A stretch of DNA of 64,000 nucleotides, from NCBI RefSeq assembly GCF_001693385.1, contig NZ_CP016428.1, positions 6,696,001 to 6,760,000 of the forward strand, in the 5' to 3' direction. The notes under the pieces were generated by a model. That model saw only the letters and a list, made by a program, of their open reading frames with translations, searched no databases and had not been told where the DNA came from. A program made the position numbers and the translations under genes. The stretch is from Bradyrhizobium icense. Lineage in GTDB: Bacteria > Pseudomonadota > Alphaproteobacteria > Rhizobiales > Xanthobacteraceae. The first letter of the stretch is position 1. Every line of letters begins with the position of its first letter. Shown piece by piece: positions 46,553 through 55,375 of this stretch.

Positions 46553-47065
46553 TTAACTCTGTTGGCGCCGACGAAATGTCACATAGGAGAAATCGGCGCT
46601 GTCGTCCGGACCGGCCGGATTCCGCGCGCGAGTGACCTCTTGCCATACGGCCAAATCGACCGCCGGGAAACGCGTGTCGCCGTCGGGCCGGTCATGAACC
46701 TCGGTAATCTCCAGGCGGTCGGCGCTGTCCATCCATTGCGCGTAGATTTCGGCGCCGCCGATCACGGCGATCTCAGTGGCGAAACGTCGCAGCGCATCGC
46801 CGGTGGCGATCGCCTTCGCATCGGTGAAGGAATGGGTAACCACCACGCCATCGGCGCGAAAACCGCCATCGCGGGTGACGACGATATTGGTCCGCCCGGG
46901 AAGCGGCCGGCCGATCGAGACGAAGGTCTTGCGGCCCATCACCACGGGCTTTCCCGTCGTCAGCGCCCTGAAGCGCGCCATGTCGGATTTCAGCCGCCAG
47001 GGAATGGCGCCACCTGCCCCGATCACGCCGTTCTCCGCGACCGCGACGATGAGTACGATTTCCAT
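46553..47065 (-). CDS. folA: Dihydrofolate reductase
   Basis: A 170-residue DHFR reducing dihydrofolate for thymidylate and purine synthesis. Motifs: VIGAGGAIPWRLKSDMARFR (substrate Asp in SDM), VVMGRKTFVSIGRPLPGRTN, VIGGAEIYAQW and the terminal TFRR. The ATG overlaps the stop of the GNAT gene (TAATG), so the two are coupled. thyA lies just upstream, the classical thyA-folA pair. Confidence 0.95.
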   Translation of the reverse strand: MEIVLIVAVAENGVIGAGGAIPWRLKSDMARFRALTTGKPVVMGRKTFVSIGRPLPGRTNIVVTRDGGFRADGVVVTHSFTDAKAIATGDALRRFATEIAVIGGAEIYAQWMDSADRLEITEVHDRPDGDTRFPAVDLAVWQEVTRARNPAGPDDSADFSYVTFRRRQQS

Positions 47066-47550
47066 TACCGCGTCCCTTGCGCCAGCGCCGCGAGCGCCGG
47101 ACCGCCGACCCGGCACACGGTCCATTCGTCCATCAAGACCGCACCGAGCGACTTATAGAATTCAATCGACGGCGTATTCCAGTCGAGGACCGCCCACTGC
47201 AAGCGCGACCAGCCGTTCGCTACGCATTCCCTCGCGAGATGCACCAGGAGCGCCTTGCCGATCCCCTTGCCGCGCAGCGCCGGGCGGACGAACAGATCTT
47301 CCAGATAGATGCCGGAGCGGCCGCTGAAGGTCGAGAAATTGACGAACCAGACCGCGAAGCCGGCCGGCTCGCCGCCCCACTCGGCGATCTCGCAGAACAA
47401 TCGCGGATTGGCGCCGAACAGCGCCGCATCGATGCCCGCTTCGGTCGCTTCGACTTCGTGGAGCAGTTTTTCGTATTCGGCGAGTTCGCGAACGAAGGAC
47501 AGGACAAGTCCCGCTTCGCCCGGGCGTGCGCGGCGGATCGTCAGGGACAT
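47065..47550 (-). CDS. GNAT-family N-acetyltransferase
   Basis: A 161-residue GNAT protein close to the diamine/spermidine acetyltransferase group. The acetyl-CoA motif is LFVRPALRGKGIGKALLVHL (Q/RxxGxG/A form), followed by SRLQWAVLDWNTPSIEFYKS. The substrate is unknown. It is inserted between thyA and folA, in the same operon. Confidence 0.88.
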   Translation of the reverse strand: MSLTIRRARPGEAGLVLSFVRELAEYEKLLHEVEATEAGIDAALFGANPRLFCEIAEWGGEPAGFAVWFVNFSTFSGRSGIYLEDLFVRPALRGKGIGKALLVHLARECVANGWSRLQWAVLDWNTPSIEFYKSLGAVLMDEWTVCRVGGPALAALAQGTR

Positions 47551-47569
47551 CAGATGCTCACACCGCTCG

Positions 47570-48364
47570 TCATACAGCCACTTCGGCCTTGATGTGCGGG
47601 TGCGGATCGTAGCCTTCGAGCGCGAAATCCTCGTAGCGGTAGGCGAAGATATCGTTCACGTCAGGATTGATCTTCATGACCGGCAACGGCCGCGTCGGCC
47701 GTGTCAGTTGCAGCCGGGCCTGCTCGAGGTGGTTGGAGTAGAGATGCGCATCGCCGAGCGAATGCACGAAATCGCCGGGCTTCAATCCCGTCACCTGCGC
47801 CACCATTATCGTCAGCAACGAATAGGAAGCGATGTTGAAGGGCACGCCGAGGAACACGTCGGCCGAGCGCTGATAGAGCTGGCACGACAATTTGCCGTTC
47901 GCGACGTAGAACTGGAACAGGCAATGACAAGGCGGCAGCGCCATCTTGTCGACGTCGGCTGGGTTCCAGGCGGTCACGATCAACCGCCGTGAATCCGGGT
48001 TGCGCCTGATCATGTCGATGACGTTGGAAATCTGGTCGATGCTGCGCCCGTCCGGCGCCGGCCATGAGCGCCACTGCGATCCATAAACCGGGCCGAGATC
48101 GCCGTTGGCGTCGGCCCATTCATCCCAGATCGAAACGCCGTTATCCCTGAGGTATTTGATGTTGGTGTCGCCGGCCAGGAACCAGAGCAATTCATGCACG
48201 ATCGCCTTCAGCGGCAGCCGCTTGGTGGTCAGCATTGGAAAGCCGGCCGAGAGATTGAACCGCATCTGATGACCGAAGATCGACAGCGTACCGGTGCCGG
48301 TGCGGTCGTGCTTCTCCGCGCCGTCGCTAAGGATACGTTCGAGCAGGTCGTGGTACTGGTTCAT
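47570..48364 (-). CDS. thyA: Thymidylate synthase
   Basis: A 264-residue ThyA, the same length as the E. coli enzyme. It has [38 protein letters not shown], the catalytic Cys in [35 protein letters not shown] and the terminal [15 protein letters not shown]. Start ATG 48364 follows the MNQYHDLL pattern of the family. First gene of the likely thyA-GNAT-folA-hflK-hflC-DUF2065-degP run. Confidence 0.97.
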   Translation of the reverse strand: MNQYHDLLERILSDGAEKHDRTGTGTLSIFGHQMRFNLSAGFPMLTTKRLPLKAIVHELLWFLAGDTNIKYLRDNGVSIWDEWADANGDLGPVYGSQWRSWPAPDGRSIDQISNVIDMIRRNPDSRRLIVTAWNPADVDKMALPPCHCLFQFYVANGKLSCQLYQRSADVFLGVPFNIASYSLLTIMVAQVTGLKPGDFVHSLGDAHLYSNHLEQARLQLTRPTRPLPVMKINPDVNDIFAYRYEDFALEGYDPHPHIKAEVAV

Positions 48365-48488
48365 GGCTGGTGCTTCAGGCCTCTTCGGAACGGCGAATTT
48401 AGCGGCCGGGACATCCGATCGACACGCCGATTCGGCGTCCAACATCAATTATACCCGGAAAAATGATCGCTCCCCGAACAAACGACAA

Positions 48489-48512
48489 GGGGCGGAACCC
48501 GCGTTCCGCCCC
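48489..48512 (-). terminator. Rho-independent terminator of the tct genes
   Basis: GGGGCGGAAC (48489-48498) and GTTCCGCCCC (48503-48512) form a perfect 10-bp stem with a 4-base loop. On the minus strand it is followed by TTGTCGTTTGTT, 23 bases after the tctC stop. Confidence 0.8.
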
Positions 48513-48534
48513 TCACCTATCCGTCTGACAGGGA

Positions 48535-49518
48535 TCAATTCACCGGCTTGACCACCGGTGTCCACTTCGCGATTTCGCTCTTCACCAGCGTTCCCAGCGC
48601 CGTCGGCGTGCGATCGGCGGCAGGCGGTATGACGCTGCCGAGTTCGAGCAGGCGCTTGCGTACATTCTCGTCGTCGAGCGCCTTGACCACCGCGGCGTTC
48701 AACTTGGCAACGACATCCGGGGGCGTTCCCTTGGGCGCGAAGATCGCGTTCCATGCCTGGGCCTGGAAGGCCGGCAGGCCGGCCTCGGCGGTGGTGGGAA
48801 CATTCGGCAATGACGGGTTACGCTCCGGCGTCGCCACGGCATAGGCCTTGATGGTACCGCCGTTGATCTGCGGCACGGCATTGACGATCTGGTCGCACAT
48901 GTAATCGACCTGCCCGGCCACCAGCGCGTTCATCGCAGGACCGGTGCCGTTGAAGGGAACGCCGATCGGCTTGACGCCGAGCACGGAGTTCAACAGTTCG
49001 CAGGATACGTTCGAGACCGAGCCGATGCCGGCATGCGCCGCGTTGACCTTGGTCTCATTCGCCTTGACGTAGGCGGTGAATTCCTTGAGGTCCTTCGGCG
49101 GCAGATCCTTGCGCGCCAGGATCAGGATCGGCGTACCGGCGAGCAGGCCGACCGGCTCAAAATCCTTTTCCGGGTGATAGGCGAGCTTGGGATAAAGCGG
49201 CACGGAAGCCGCATGCGTGCCCATATGCCCCGTGATCAGCGTATAGCCGTCATTGGCGGCCCGCGCGGCGCGGGTGGTGGCGGTGGTGCCGCCGGCGCCG
49301 ACCACGTTTTCGATGATGATGGTTTGACCGAGCGTCTGCGCCATATGGCCGGTGACGATGCGCGCGATGACATCCGTCGGTCCGCCCGCCGCGAACGGCA
49401 CGATCATGGTGATATTGCGCGTCGGATAGGCTTGTGCCAGCGCCTGCGTCGAAGACAAGACCAGCCCGGCAAGCACTGCCAGAAAACCGCTCGCGAGCGA
49501 GCGACCGTACCAATTCAT
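48535..49518 (-). CDS. tctC: Tripartite tricarboxylate transporter substrate-binding protein
   Basis: A 327-residue Bug/TctC-type periplasmic binding protein. The signal peptide ends after QALAQ; the mature part begins YPTRNITMIVPFAAGGPTDV, the hallmark of the family, with later VVGAGGTTATTRAA and GIGSVSNVSCELLN. TctC binds a carboxylate and hands it to the TctAB membrane unit. Start ATG 49518 has AGGAG upstream. A hairpin followed by T-rich sequence separates it from tctA. Confidence 0.94.
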   Translation of the reverse strand: MNWYGRSLASGFLAVLAGLVLSSTQALAQAYPTRNITMIVPFAAGGPTDVIARIVTGHMAQTLGQTIIIENVVGAGGTTATTRAARAANDGYTLITGHMGTHAASVPLYPKLAYHPEKDFEPVGLLAGTPILILARKDLPPKDLKEFTAYVKANETKVNAAHAGIGSVSNVSCELLNSVLGVKPIGVPFNGTGPAMNALVAGQVDYMCDQIVNAVPQINGGTIKAYAVATPERNPSLPNVPTTAEAGLPAFQAQAWNAIFAPKGTPPDVVAKLNAAVVKALDDENVRKRLLELGSVIPPAADRTPTALGTLVKSEIAKWTPVVKPVN

Positions 49519-49587
49519 TTTGATCTCCTGAAATCCGTTACAATGCCGAGCCCGCCGGTCGGCATTTTCCATGGCATAGAAAATTAA

Positions 49588-49610
49588 CCCGAAGTCGACC
49601 AGACTTCGGG
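49588..49610 (-). terminator. Intercistronic terminator between tctA and tctC
   Basis: CCCGAAGTC (49588-49596) and GACTTCGGG (49602-49610) make a perfect 9-bp stem, followed on the minus strand by TTAATTTTCT. It would reduce readthrough from tctB-tctA into tctC or fix a processing point. Confidence 0.65.
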
Positions 49611-49630
49611 CTGCGGCGCACCGACGCAGG

Positions 49631-51196
49631 TCAGTTCTCCGATTCGACAAACACCTCGTCACGCTTCTTGCGCAGCGTTGGAAGCACCGTAAGGATCAGC
49701 AACGCTGCGGCAATCGCCATCAGCACCGCCGACAGCGGACGCGTCACGAAGACTGACCAGTCGCCGCGCGAGATCAACAGCGCCCGACGCAGGTTCTCTT
49801 CCATCAGCGGTCCAAGCACCATGCCGAGCAGCAAGGGCGCCGGCTCGAAGTCGTGCTTGATCAGCCAGTAGCCGACCAACCCGAACGCACCTGCAAGCAT
49901 GACGTCGGTCGGGGCGTTGTTCACCGAGTAGATGCCAATGGAGCAGAAGACCACGATGGACGGAAACATCAGGCGGTACGGCACGCGCAGGAGCCGCACC
50001 CATATCCCGACCAGCGGAAGGTTGATGATCAGCAGCATGAGGTTGCCGACCCACATCGAAGCGATCATGCCCCACACCAGATCGGGTTGCTTCTGCATCA
50101 CCTGGGGGCCTGGCACGATGCCGTGAATGGTCATCGCGCCGACCATCAGCGCCATCACCGCGTTCGGCGGAATGCCGAGCGTGAGTAGCGGGATGAAGGA
50201 GGTCTGGGCCGCGGCATTGTTGGCACTCTCGGGTGCTGCAACGCCCCGGATCTCGCCATGACCGAACTTCGAGGGATCTTTCGCGATCTTCTTCTCGAGC
50301 GTGTAGGCCGCGAACGATGCGATCACGGCGCCGCCGCCTGGCAGAATGCCGAGGATCGATCCGAGGACGGTACCGCGCCCCACCGCGGGCGCCGAATCCT
50401 TGAGATCCTTCGCCGTCGGCATCAGGCCCGAAACCTTCTCCTGGACCAGCTTGCGATCGGTTTCGCCGCCGGCGTCGAGATTGCGAATGATCTCAGCAAA
50501 GCCGAACAGTCCCATCGCCAGCGTGGCAAAACCAAGACCGTCAGCCAGTTCGGGAATGTTGAAGGCCATGCGGGACGCACCGGTCTCGATGTCGGACCCG
50601 ACCATGGAAAGCAGCAGGCCGAGCACGATCATCGCGATCGCCTTCAGCACGGAGCCTTTCGCGAGCACGACCGCGAAGATCAGGCCGAGCACCATCAGCG
50701 AGAAGTATTCGGCAGGTCCGAACGCCAGCGCCACCCTGGTGAGCGGCGCACCCAGCAGCGCAATCAGCACGGTCGCGACGCAGCCGGCGAAGAACGATCC
50801 GATCGCGGCGATCGCGAGCGCCGGGCCGGCGCGGCCTTTCTTCGCCATCTGGAAGCCATCGAGCGCGGTGACCACCGAGCCGGCCTCACCTGGAATATTG
50901 ACCAGGATCGACGTGGTCGAGCCACCATATTGCGCACCGTAATAGATGCCAGCCAGCATGATCAGCGCGCCCACCGGCGGCAGGCCGAACGTGATCGGAA
51001 GCAGCATGGCGACGGTGGCGATGGTGCCGATGCCCGGCAGCACGCCGACCAGCGTACCGACCAGAGCGCCGATCAGACACAGCAGAATATTGACCGGGAT
51101 CGGAATGGAAGCTCCGCCAAGAAAGGCGGGTGTCCACTGCACGAACTGGAAAACGACGCCGAAGCCGAGCCCAAGATTTGTAAAGATATCTCCCAT
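49631..51196 (-). CDS. tctA: Tripartite tricarboxylate transporter large membrane subunit
   Basis: A 521-residue protein with about 12 helices and the TctA signatures LVGVLPGIGTIATVAMLLPI, YGGSTTSILVNIPGEAGSVV and LGILPGGGAVIASFAAYTLE. It makes the ion-driven channel used with TctB and TctC for citrate-like or other carboxylates. It follows tctB by seven bases. Confidence 0.96.
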   Translation of the reverse strand: MGDIFTNLGLGFGVVFQFVQWTPAFLGGASIPIPVNILLCLIGALVGTLVGVLPGIGTIATVAMLLPITFGLPPVGALIMLAGIYYGAQYGGSTTSILVNIPGEAGSVVTALDGFQMAKKGRAGPALAIAAIGSFFAGCVATVLIALLGAPLTRVALAFGPAEYFSLMVLGLIFAVVLAKGSVLKAIAMIVLGLLLSMVGSDIETGASRMAFNIPELADGLGFATLAMGLFGFAEIIRNLDAGGETDRKLVQEKVSGLMPTAKDLKDSAPAVGRGTVLGSILGILPGGGAVIASFAAYTLEKKIAKDPSKFGHGEIRGVAAPESANNAAAQTSFIPLLTLGIPPNAVMALMVGAMTIHGIVPGPQVMQKQPDLVWGMIASMWVGNLMLLIINLPLVGIWVRLLRVPYRLMFPSIVVFCSIGIYSVNNAPTDVMLAGAFGLVGYWLIKHDFEPAPLLLGMVLGPLMEENLRRALLISRGDWSVFVTRPLSAVLMAIAAALLILTVLPTLRKKRDEVFVESEN

Positions 51197-51203
51197 CGCG
51201 CCC

Positions 51204-51704
51204 TCAACGGATCATGAAAGTCGGCAGGAGCTGCAAAGGCAGGCCGAGCGCATACGGAAACAACAGGGCGCAAAACGTCGTCAGGCAGACGGCAACGATC
51301 AACGTTTCCGTCCATCGCGTTTCCGGTGTCCCGCATGCCGCGATCAGGAAGCTCGCCATAGCGGCAAAGATCATTCCCATCGGCCGGATCGTGAAGGCAA
51401 ACGTCAAGATCGCAACCGTAACGAAAAAGGGTCCCCGCCAATGGTATTTCGCGAGATGGGGACCTTCGGTGACGACGCCGACGACGGCGATGAGAGCGCC
51501 CAGGCCAAACAGCAGAAATGCAAACATCCGCGGCGCGGTGCCGGCGCCGAATGAAAATCCGCGCATTCCCTGCAGGTCGCTCGACGCCCAAAGCGCGAAC
51601 GCGGCGATCGCCATCAAGGCAATTCCGCCGACGAATTCCTGCGGGTTGCGAACCCATTTCGGCATGATGGATTTGACCGGCGCATGGCCCGGCGTAGCGT
51701 TCAT
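51204..51704 (-). CDS. tctB: Tripartite tricarboxylate transporter small membrane subunit
   Basis: A 166-residue protein with four helices of the TctB family (FVGGIALMAIAAFALWASSD, FAFLLFGLGALIAVVGVV, PFFVTVAILTFAFTIRPMG, IVAVCLTTFCALLFPYALGL). It is the first gene of the tctB-tctA-tctC group. The sequence from 51705 to about 52140 upstream shows no further gene. Confidence 0.92.
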   Translation of the reverse strand: MNATPGHAPVKSIMPKWVRNPQEFVGGIALMAIAAFALWASSDLQGMRGFSFGAGTAPRMFAFLLFGLGALIAVVGVVTEGPHLAKYHWRGPFFVTVAILTFAFTIRPMGMIFAAMASFLIAACGTPETRWTETLIVAVCLTTFCALLFPYALGLPLQLLPTFMIR

Positions 51705-52138
51705 GGATACCTCCTCCCCACGAGAGGCTTCTCTCCCGTTTGCTTGGATAACCTGGATACTTGTCCCGGAAACTGCCTAGCGACTTTCCTCAGACAACGC
51801 CAGCAAAACCCAAAACACTCCAGCGCCGAAAGTAAACGGAGCGGTCAAGGCCGCCATCAACCCCTTAAAGGGCACAGAGATCGCAACTTTTCCGGTTGAC
51901 GCGCTGCAACACACGCGAGCGAATTGCCGATCACGTCACGAACCGCGCATTTCGGCCCCGGGGCGGGCGGTGGGTGGCGGCGAATTGCGCGTTGTTTATG
52001 CATGAACGTGAACGGCACATCTTTGGAATCGTCGAATCCGTGACGAAACCGCAACTGGGCGATAGCAAACCGAAAGTCGGGGCCACGTTCCCCTCCCGTT
52101 TAGCGCCATTGGCCCTGTTTTTCTCCCAGCTTGCCCCC

Positions 52139-52144
52139 TATATT
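52139..52144 (+). promoter_or_regulatory. Possible ssrA promoter -10 element
   Basis: TATATT lies six bases before the presumed start of the ssrA precursor; a weak -35 (TGTTTT) is 17 bases upstream. Position fits but the -35 is poor. Confidence 0.35.
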
Positions 52145-52149
52145 GGGGA

Positions 52150-52477
52150 TGCCGGTTCGCCGGCTATGGAAATAAATGACCGTCGCAATAAACCATTCGG
52201 ACCCGGGGGCAGTACCCGGCGCCTCCACCCAAGTCCACCCTCTCGTGGTGGGTTTCGGCGGGGGCGAACCAGGATCGACGAGGGCGTAAAGGACGAGTTT
52301 TTTCCCGGTATTGTTCCGCCGTTATCGGGCTATGCAATAGTTGCAAACGACAACTATGCTCCGGTTGCTCAGGCTGCGTAACGCAGTTTGAAAGACCAAT
52401 CTAAAGTCCTAGCGGGTTAAGCTCCGCTAGGCGGGGTTCGGAGGCACCTGGCAACAGAAGCCTCCACTTATTCTTTT
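52150..52477 (+). ncRNA. ssrA: tmRNA, circularly permuted two-piece form
   Basis: tmRNA rescues stalled ribosomes and adds a degradation tag. The acceptor piece comes first: T-stem CCGGG/CCCGG (52203-52207, 52215-52219) and the 3' acceptor strand CGCCTCC (52220-52226). A spacer of about 30 bases follows, and then the coding piece begins GGGGGCG (52260-52266), which pairs with CGCCTCC over seven bases, then AACCAGGATCGACG like other tmRNAs. The resume codon GCA (52343) begins the tag ANDNYAPVAQAA, ending TAA 52379-52381. Later hairpins are CCTAGCGG/CCGCTAGG (52408-52431) and GGAGGC/GCCTCC (52440-52465), the last followed by a T-rich end. Exact ends are estimates. The 161-codon open frame across it is not a separate gene. 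Confidence 0.92.
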
Positions 52478-52609
52478 CATTTCCGGCCGACGGAGCCGTT
52501 GCTGCAATTCCATCCGTCGCGCCTGCTGACCTGCGGCTCCCGCCGGGGTAGCATGGGGACAAAGGGGCGAGTCGGGGGACCGGCGGCCATAAAACCTGAC
52601 AGGACGACC

Positions 52610-53125
52610 ATGGCGACCGATCACATCCGTTATGACGTGCTGGCGCGCGACGCGCTGCGCGGAGTGCTGCGCCGGGTGCTGGCTGACGCAGCCGAACACG
52701 GCCTGCCCGGCGAGCATCATTTCTTCATCACCTTCCTGTCCACCGCCGACGGCGTGAAGCTGTCACCGCGGCTCCTGGCGCAGTATCCGGAAGAGATGAC
52801 GATCATCCTGCAGCATCAGTTCTGGGATCTGGTAGTGACGGAGGATCGTTTCGAGGTCGGCCTGTCGTTCGGCGGCATTCCCGAGCGGCTGGTGGTGCCG
52901 TTCGCGGCGATCAAGAGCTTCCTCGATCCGTCGGTACAGTTCGGCCTGCAGTTCGAGCCGTCGGAAACGGCGGCAGAGGCGCCGGCGGCGAAGCTGCCGG
53001 CGGTTTCCGCGCCATCCGCCCTGCCCGTCGCCGCGCCGGAGCCCGCCGCGGAAACCAAGGACGAGCCTGCGAAGACGAGCGAAGGCGCGGAAGTGGTGCG
53101 GCTGGATCGTTTCCGCAAGAAATAA
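52610..53125 (+). CDS. sspB: ClpXP adaptor SspB, alphaproteobacterial type
   Basis: A 171-residue adaptor that binds the ssrA tag and delivers tagged proteins to ClpXP. The folded domain (residues 1-115) opens MATDHIRYDVLARDALRGVL and has GEHHFFITFLSTADGVKLSP and LSFGGIPERLVVPFAAI. An Ala/Pro-rich linker leads to the C-terminal ClpX-binding tail EVVRLDRFRKK. ATG 52610 matches the family start. It lies directly downstream of ssrA, which encodes its ligand. Confidence 0.94.
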   Translation: MATDHIRYDVLARDALRGVLRRVLADAAEHGLPGEHHFFITFLSTADGVKLSPRLLAQYPEEMTIILQHQFWDLVVTEDRFEVGLSFGGIPERLVVPFAAIKSFLDPSVQFGLQFEPSETAAEAPAAKLPAVSAPSALPVAAPEPAAETKDEPAKTSEGAEVVRLDRFRKK

Positions 53126-53153
53126 TCTAAGCGCGAGAAAATCCACGACGCTG

Positions 53154-53192
53154 TAATGTCCGTTCCGCCCTTTCACGGCGCAACGGACATTA
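53154..53192 (+). promoter_or_regulatory. Inverted repeat enclosing the fumC ribosome-binding region
   Basis: TAATGTCCGTT (53154-53164) and AACGGACATTA (53182-53192) are exact 11-base complements. The second arm ends three bases before the fumC ATG and includes its only SD-like element (GGA). No T-run follows, so it is more likely an operator or a translation-blocking hairpin than a terminator of sspB. Confidence 0.6.
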
Positions 53193-53195
53193 CGC

Positions 53196-54611
53196 ATGGC
53201 TCGATCAATAACATCTGGAAACAAATCTACCCGCAGCGAGACCGACAGCTTCGGTCCGATCGACGTTCCCGCTGACCGCTATTGGGGCGCGCAGACGGAG
53301 CGCTCGCGGCAGAATTTCAAGATCGGCCAGGACCGCATGCCGATTGCGGTCGTCCATGCGCTCGGTCTCGTCAAGCTCGCCGCCGCCCAAACCAACCGGG
53401 AACTCGGACTGCTTGATGCACGCAGAGCCGGCGCCATCATCCGCGCGGCACGCGAGGTGATCGAAGGCAAGCTCGACGATCACTTTCCCCTCGTCGTCTG
53501 GCAGACCGGCTCCGGCACCCAGACCAACATGAACCTCAACGAGGTGATCGCCAACCGCGCCAACCAGATGCTCGGCGGCGAGCTCGGCGCCAAGAAACCG
53601 GTTCATCCCAACGACCACGTCAACATGAGTCAGTCGTCGAACGATTCATTTCCAACGGCGATGCATATCGCCGCCGCCGGACGGATCGTCGCCGACCTGA
53701 TTCCGGCGCTCGACGGATTGCATCGCGAATTGCGCAAGAAGGAAAAGGCGTTCGCAAAGATCGTCAAGATCGGGCGAACCCATACCCAGGACGCAACGCC
53801 ATTGACGCTGGGACAGGAATTTTCAGGCTACGCCGCGCAGGTCGAGAGCGGGATCGCGCGGCTGCGAACCGCAGTGAAGGAGCTGTTCCCGCTGGCGCAG
53901 GGCGGCACTGCGGTTGGAACCGGTCTCAACTCAAAGCCGAAATTTGCAAAGCTGTTCGCCAGGCATGTCGCGAACATCGCAAAACTGCCCTTCACCAGCG
54001 CGCCCAACAAATTCGAGGCGCTGGCTTCCAATGACGCCTATGTGCTGGTGCACGGCGCGATCAACTCCGTGGCGACCGGCCTGTTCAAGATCGCCAATGA
54101 CATTCGCCTGTTGGGTTCTGGCCCGCGTTCCGGTCTCGGAGAATTGATCCTGCCGGAAAACGAACCGGGCTCTTCGATCATGCCCGGCAAGGTCAACCCG
54201 ACCCAGTGCGAAGCGATGACCATGGTCTGCTGTCAGGTGTTCGGCAACCAGACCGCCGTCACCGTCGCCGGCAGCCAGGGGCATTTCGAATTGAATGTTT
54301 ACAAACCCGTATTGGCATATTGTATGATGCATTCCATTCAACTGCTATCGGACGCGGCGCGCTCGTTCACCGAACATTGCGTGGTGGGCATCCGCGCCGA
54401 CGAAAAGCGAATCCGCGAATTAATGGAGCGCTCGCTGATGCTGGTCACTGCACTGGCTCCCAAGATCGGATACGACAACGCGGCGAAGGTCGCCAAATCG
54501 GCGCACGCACGCGGGACAACGTTGAAGGAAGAGGCCGTGCGCCTCGGATTTGTGAACGCCGCCGAATTCGAACGACTGGTGCAGCCGGACAAAATGACAC
54601 ACCCGGGCTGA
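53196..54611 (+). CDS. fumC: Class II fumarate hydratase
   Basis: A 471-residue FumC of the aspartase/fumarase superfamily converting fumarate and malate. Motifs: the [20 protein letters not shown] region, [35 protein letters not shown] and the signature [17 protein letters not shown] with the catalytic loop Ser. These iron-independent enzymes work under oxidative stress. It is transcribed in the same direction as sspB. Confidence 0.97.
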   Translation: MARSITSGNKSTRSETDSFGPIDVPADRYWGAQTERSRQNFKIGQDRMPIAVVHALGLVKLAAAQTNRELGLLDARRAGAIIRAAREVIEGKLDDHFPLVVWQTGSGTQTNMNLNEVIANRANQMLGGELGAKKPVHPNDHVNMSQSSNDSFPTAMHIAAAGRIVADLIPALDGLHRELRKKEKAFAKIVKIGRTHTQDATPLTLGQEFSGYAAQVESGIARLRTAVKELFPLAQGGTAVGTGLNSKPKFAKLFARHVANIAKLPFTSAPNKFEALASNDAYVLVHGAINSVATGLFKIANDIRLLGSGPRSGLGELILPENEPGSSIMPGKVNPTQCEAMTMVCCQVFGNQTAVTVAGSQGHFELNVYKPVLAYCMMHSIQLLSDAARSFTEHCVVGIRADEKRIRELMERSLMLVTALAPKIGYDNAAKVAKSAHARGTTLKEEAVRLGFVNAAEFERLVQPDKMTHPG

Positions 54612-54880
54612 TCGCCACTGCCGCCCCCGGGAAACTACGGATGAGAGAATAAATTATGGATCATGCCCGAAGAATGAGGTGATCATCTATCGCGGTTGCG
54701 TTGACGCATGGTAGGAGCAGGAATTATTCGGTTTTCGCAGAGCGGAATTTATTTTTTGATGCTATCAGGGACGGCTACACGGGGATTCCCAATGACCATC
54801 CAATTTGCTTGCGTACGACGCGACGTTTTTCTGCCCCATGAATCATCATGTCTTCAAGCCGCCGGATAATGGAGGCGAGC
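54612..54880. other. Intergenic region, nothing supported
   Basis: AT-richer DNA between fumC and the DUF4169 gene, with no recognisable gene. It probably carries the promoter for the two small genes that follow. Confidence 0.4.
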
Positions 54881-55069
54881 ATGGGAGACGTGATCAATCT
54901 GAAGCGATTCAAGAAGCGTACCGAACGGGAACAATCGGCAAGGCAAGCCGATGCCAACCGCGCACGCTTTGGCCGGACCAAGGTCGAACGCGTGCTCGAT
55001 GAACGTCGCAAGGATCGCGCCGGCAATCTTCTGGACCAGCACAAGCTCGAGGACGGAGACGCATCATGA
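54881..55069 (+). CDS. DUF4169 small protein
   Basis: A 62-residue very polar protein beginning MGDVINLKRFKKRTEREQSA, the DUF4169 pattern, with a long charged helix (ANRARFGRTKVERVLDERRK). GGAGG at 54871-54875 sets the start. It overlaps the ribbon-helix-helix gene by four bases; the two occur together in many alphaproteobacteria. Function is unknown. Confidence 0.85.
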   Translation: MGDVINLKRFKKRTEREQSARQADANRARFGRTKVERVLDERRKDRAGNLLDQHKLEDGDAS

Positions 55070-55323
55070 AGTCGCCCGTCGTCAAACGCTCGATCGTCGT
55101 TGCCGGTCACAAGACCAGCGTCAGCCTCGAGGAGGCTTTCTGGAACGGGATGAAGGAAATCTCGGGCCTGCGGAACATGACGCTGTCCGAACTGGTCGGC
55201 GAGATCGACAGCAATCGCCAGCAGGGAAACTTGTCCTCGGCGATCCGTCTCTTCGTGCTCGACTATTTCCGTACCCGCGCCATGCCTGCCGCCGCGCCGG
55301 ACGCGCCGCGGCCACAGGCCTAA
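55066..55323 (+). CDS. Ribbon-helix-helix domain protein
   Basis: An 85-residue protein with a ribbon-helix-helix (RHH_4-like) domain: strand VKRSIVVAGHKTSVSLEEAF then helices LSELVGEIDSNRQQGNLSSA and RLFVLDYFRTRA. It probably binds DNA as a dimer. It is coupled by ATGA overlap to the DUF4169 gene, an arrangement that resembles a toxin-antitoxin pair, though neither protein belongs to a known toxin family. Confidence 0.82.
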   Translation: MKSPVVKRSIVVAGHKTSVSLEEAFWNGMKEISGLRNMTLSELVGEIDSNRQQGNLSSAIRLFVLDYFRTRAMPAAAPDAPRPQA

Positions 55324-55375
55324 GCAACGATCAGGCGAGCGCGCCCAACCGCGCCCGCCCTGTTACGTCAGAACC

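Noticed and set aside
51896..52381. 161-codon plus-strand frame ending in ANDNYAPVAQAA
   Set aside because: The end is the tmRNA tag; the upstream codons cover tmRNA structure and noncoding DNA, so it is not a separate protein.
52440..52465. CRISPR-like or tandem repeat near 52.4 kb
   Set aside because: The hairpins belong to the tmRNA; no regularly spaced repeats exist anywhere in the window.
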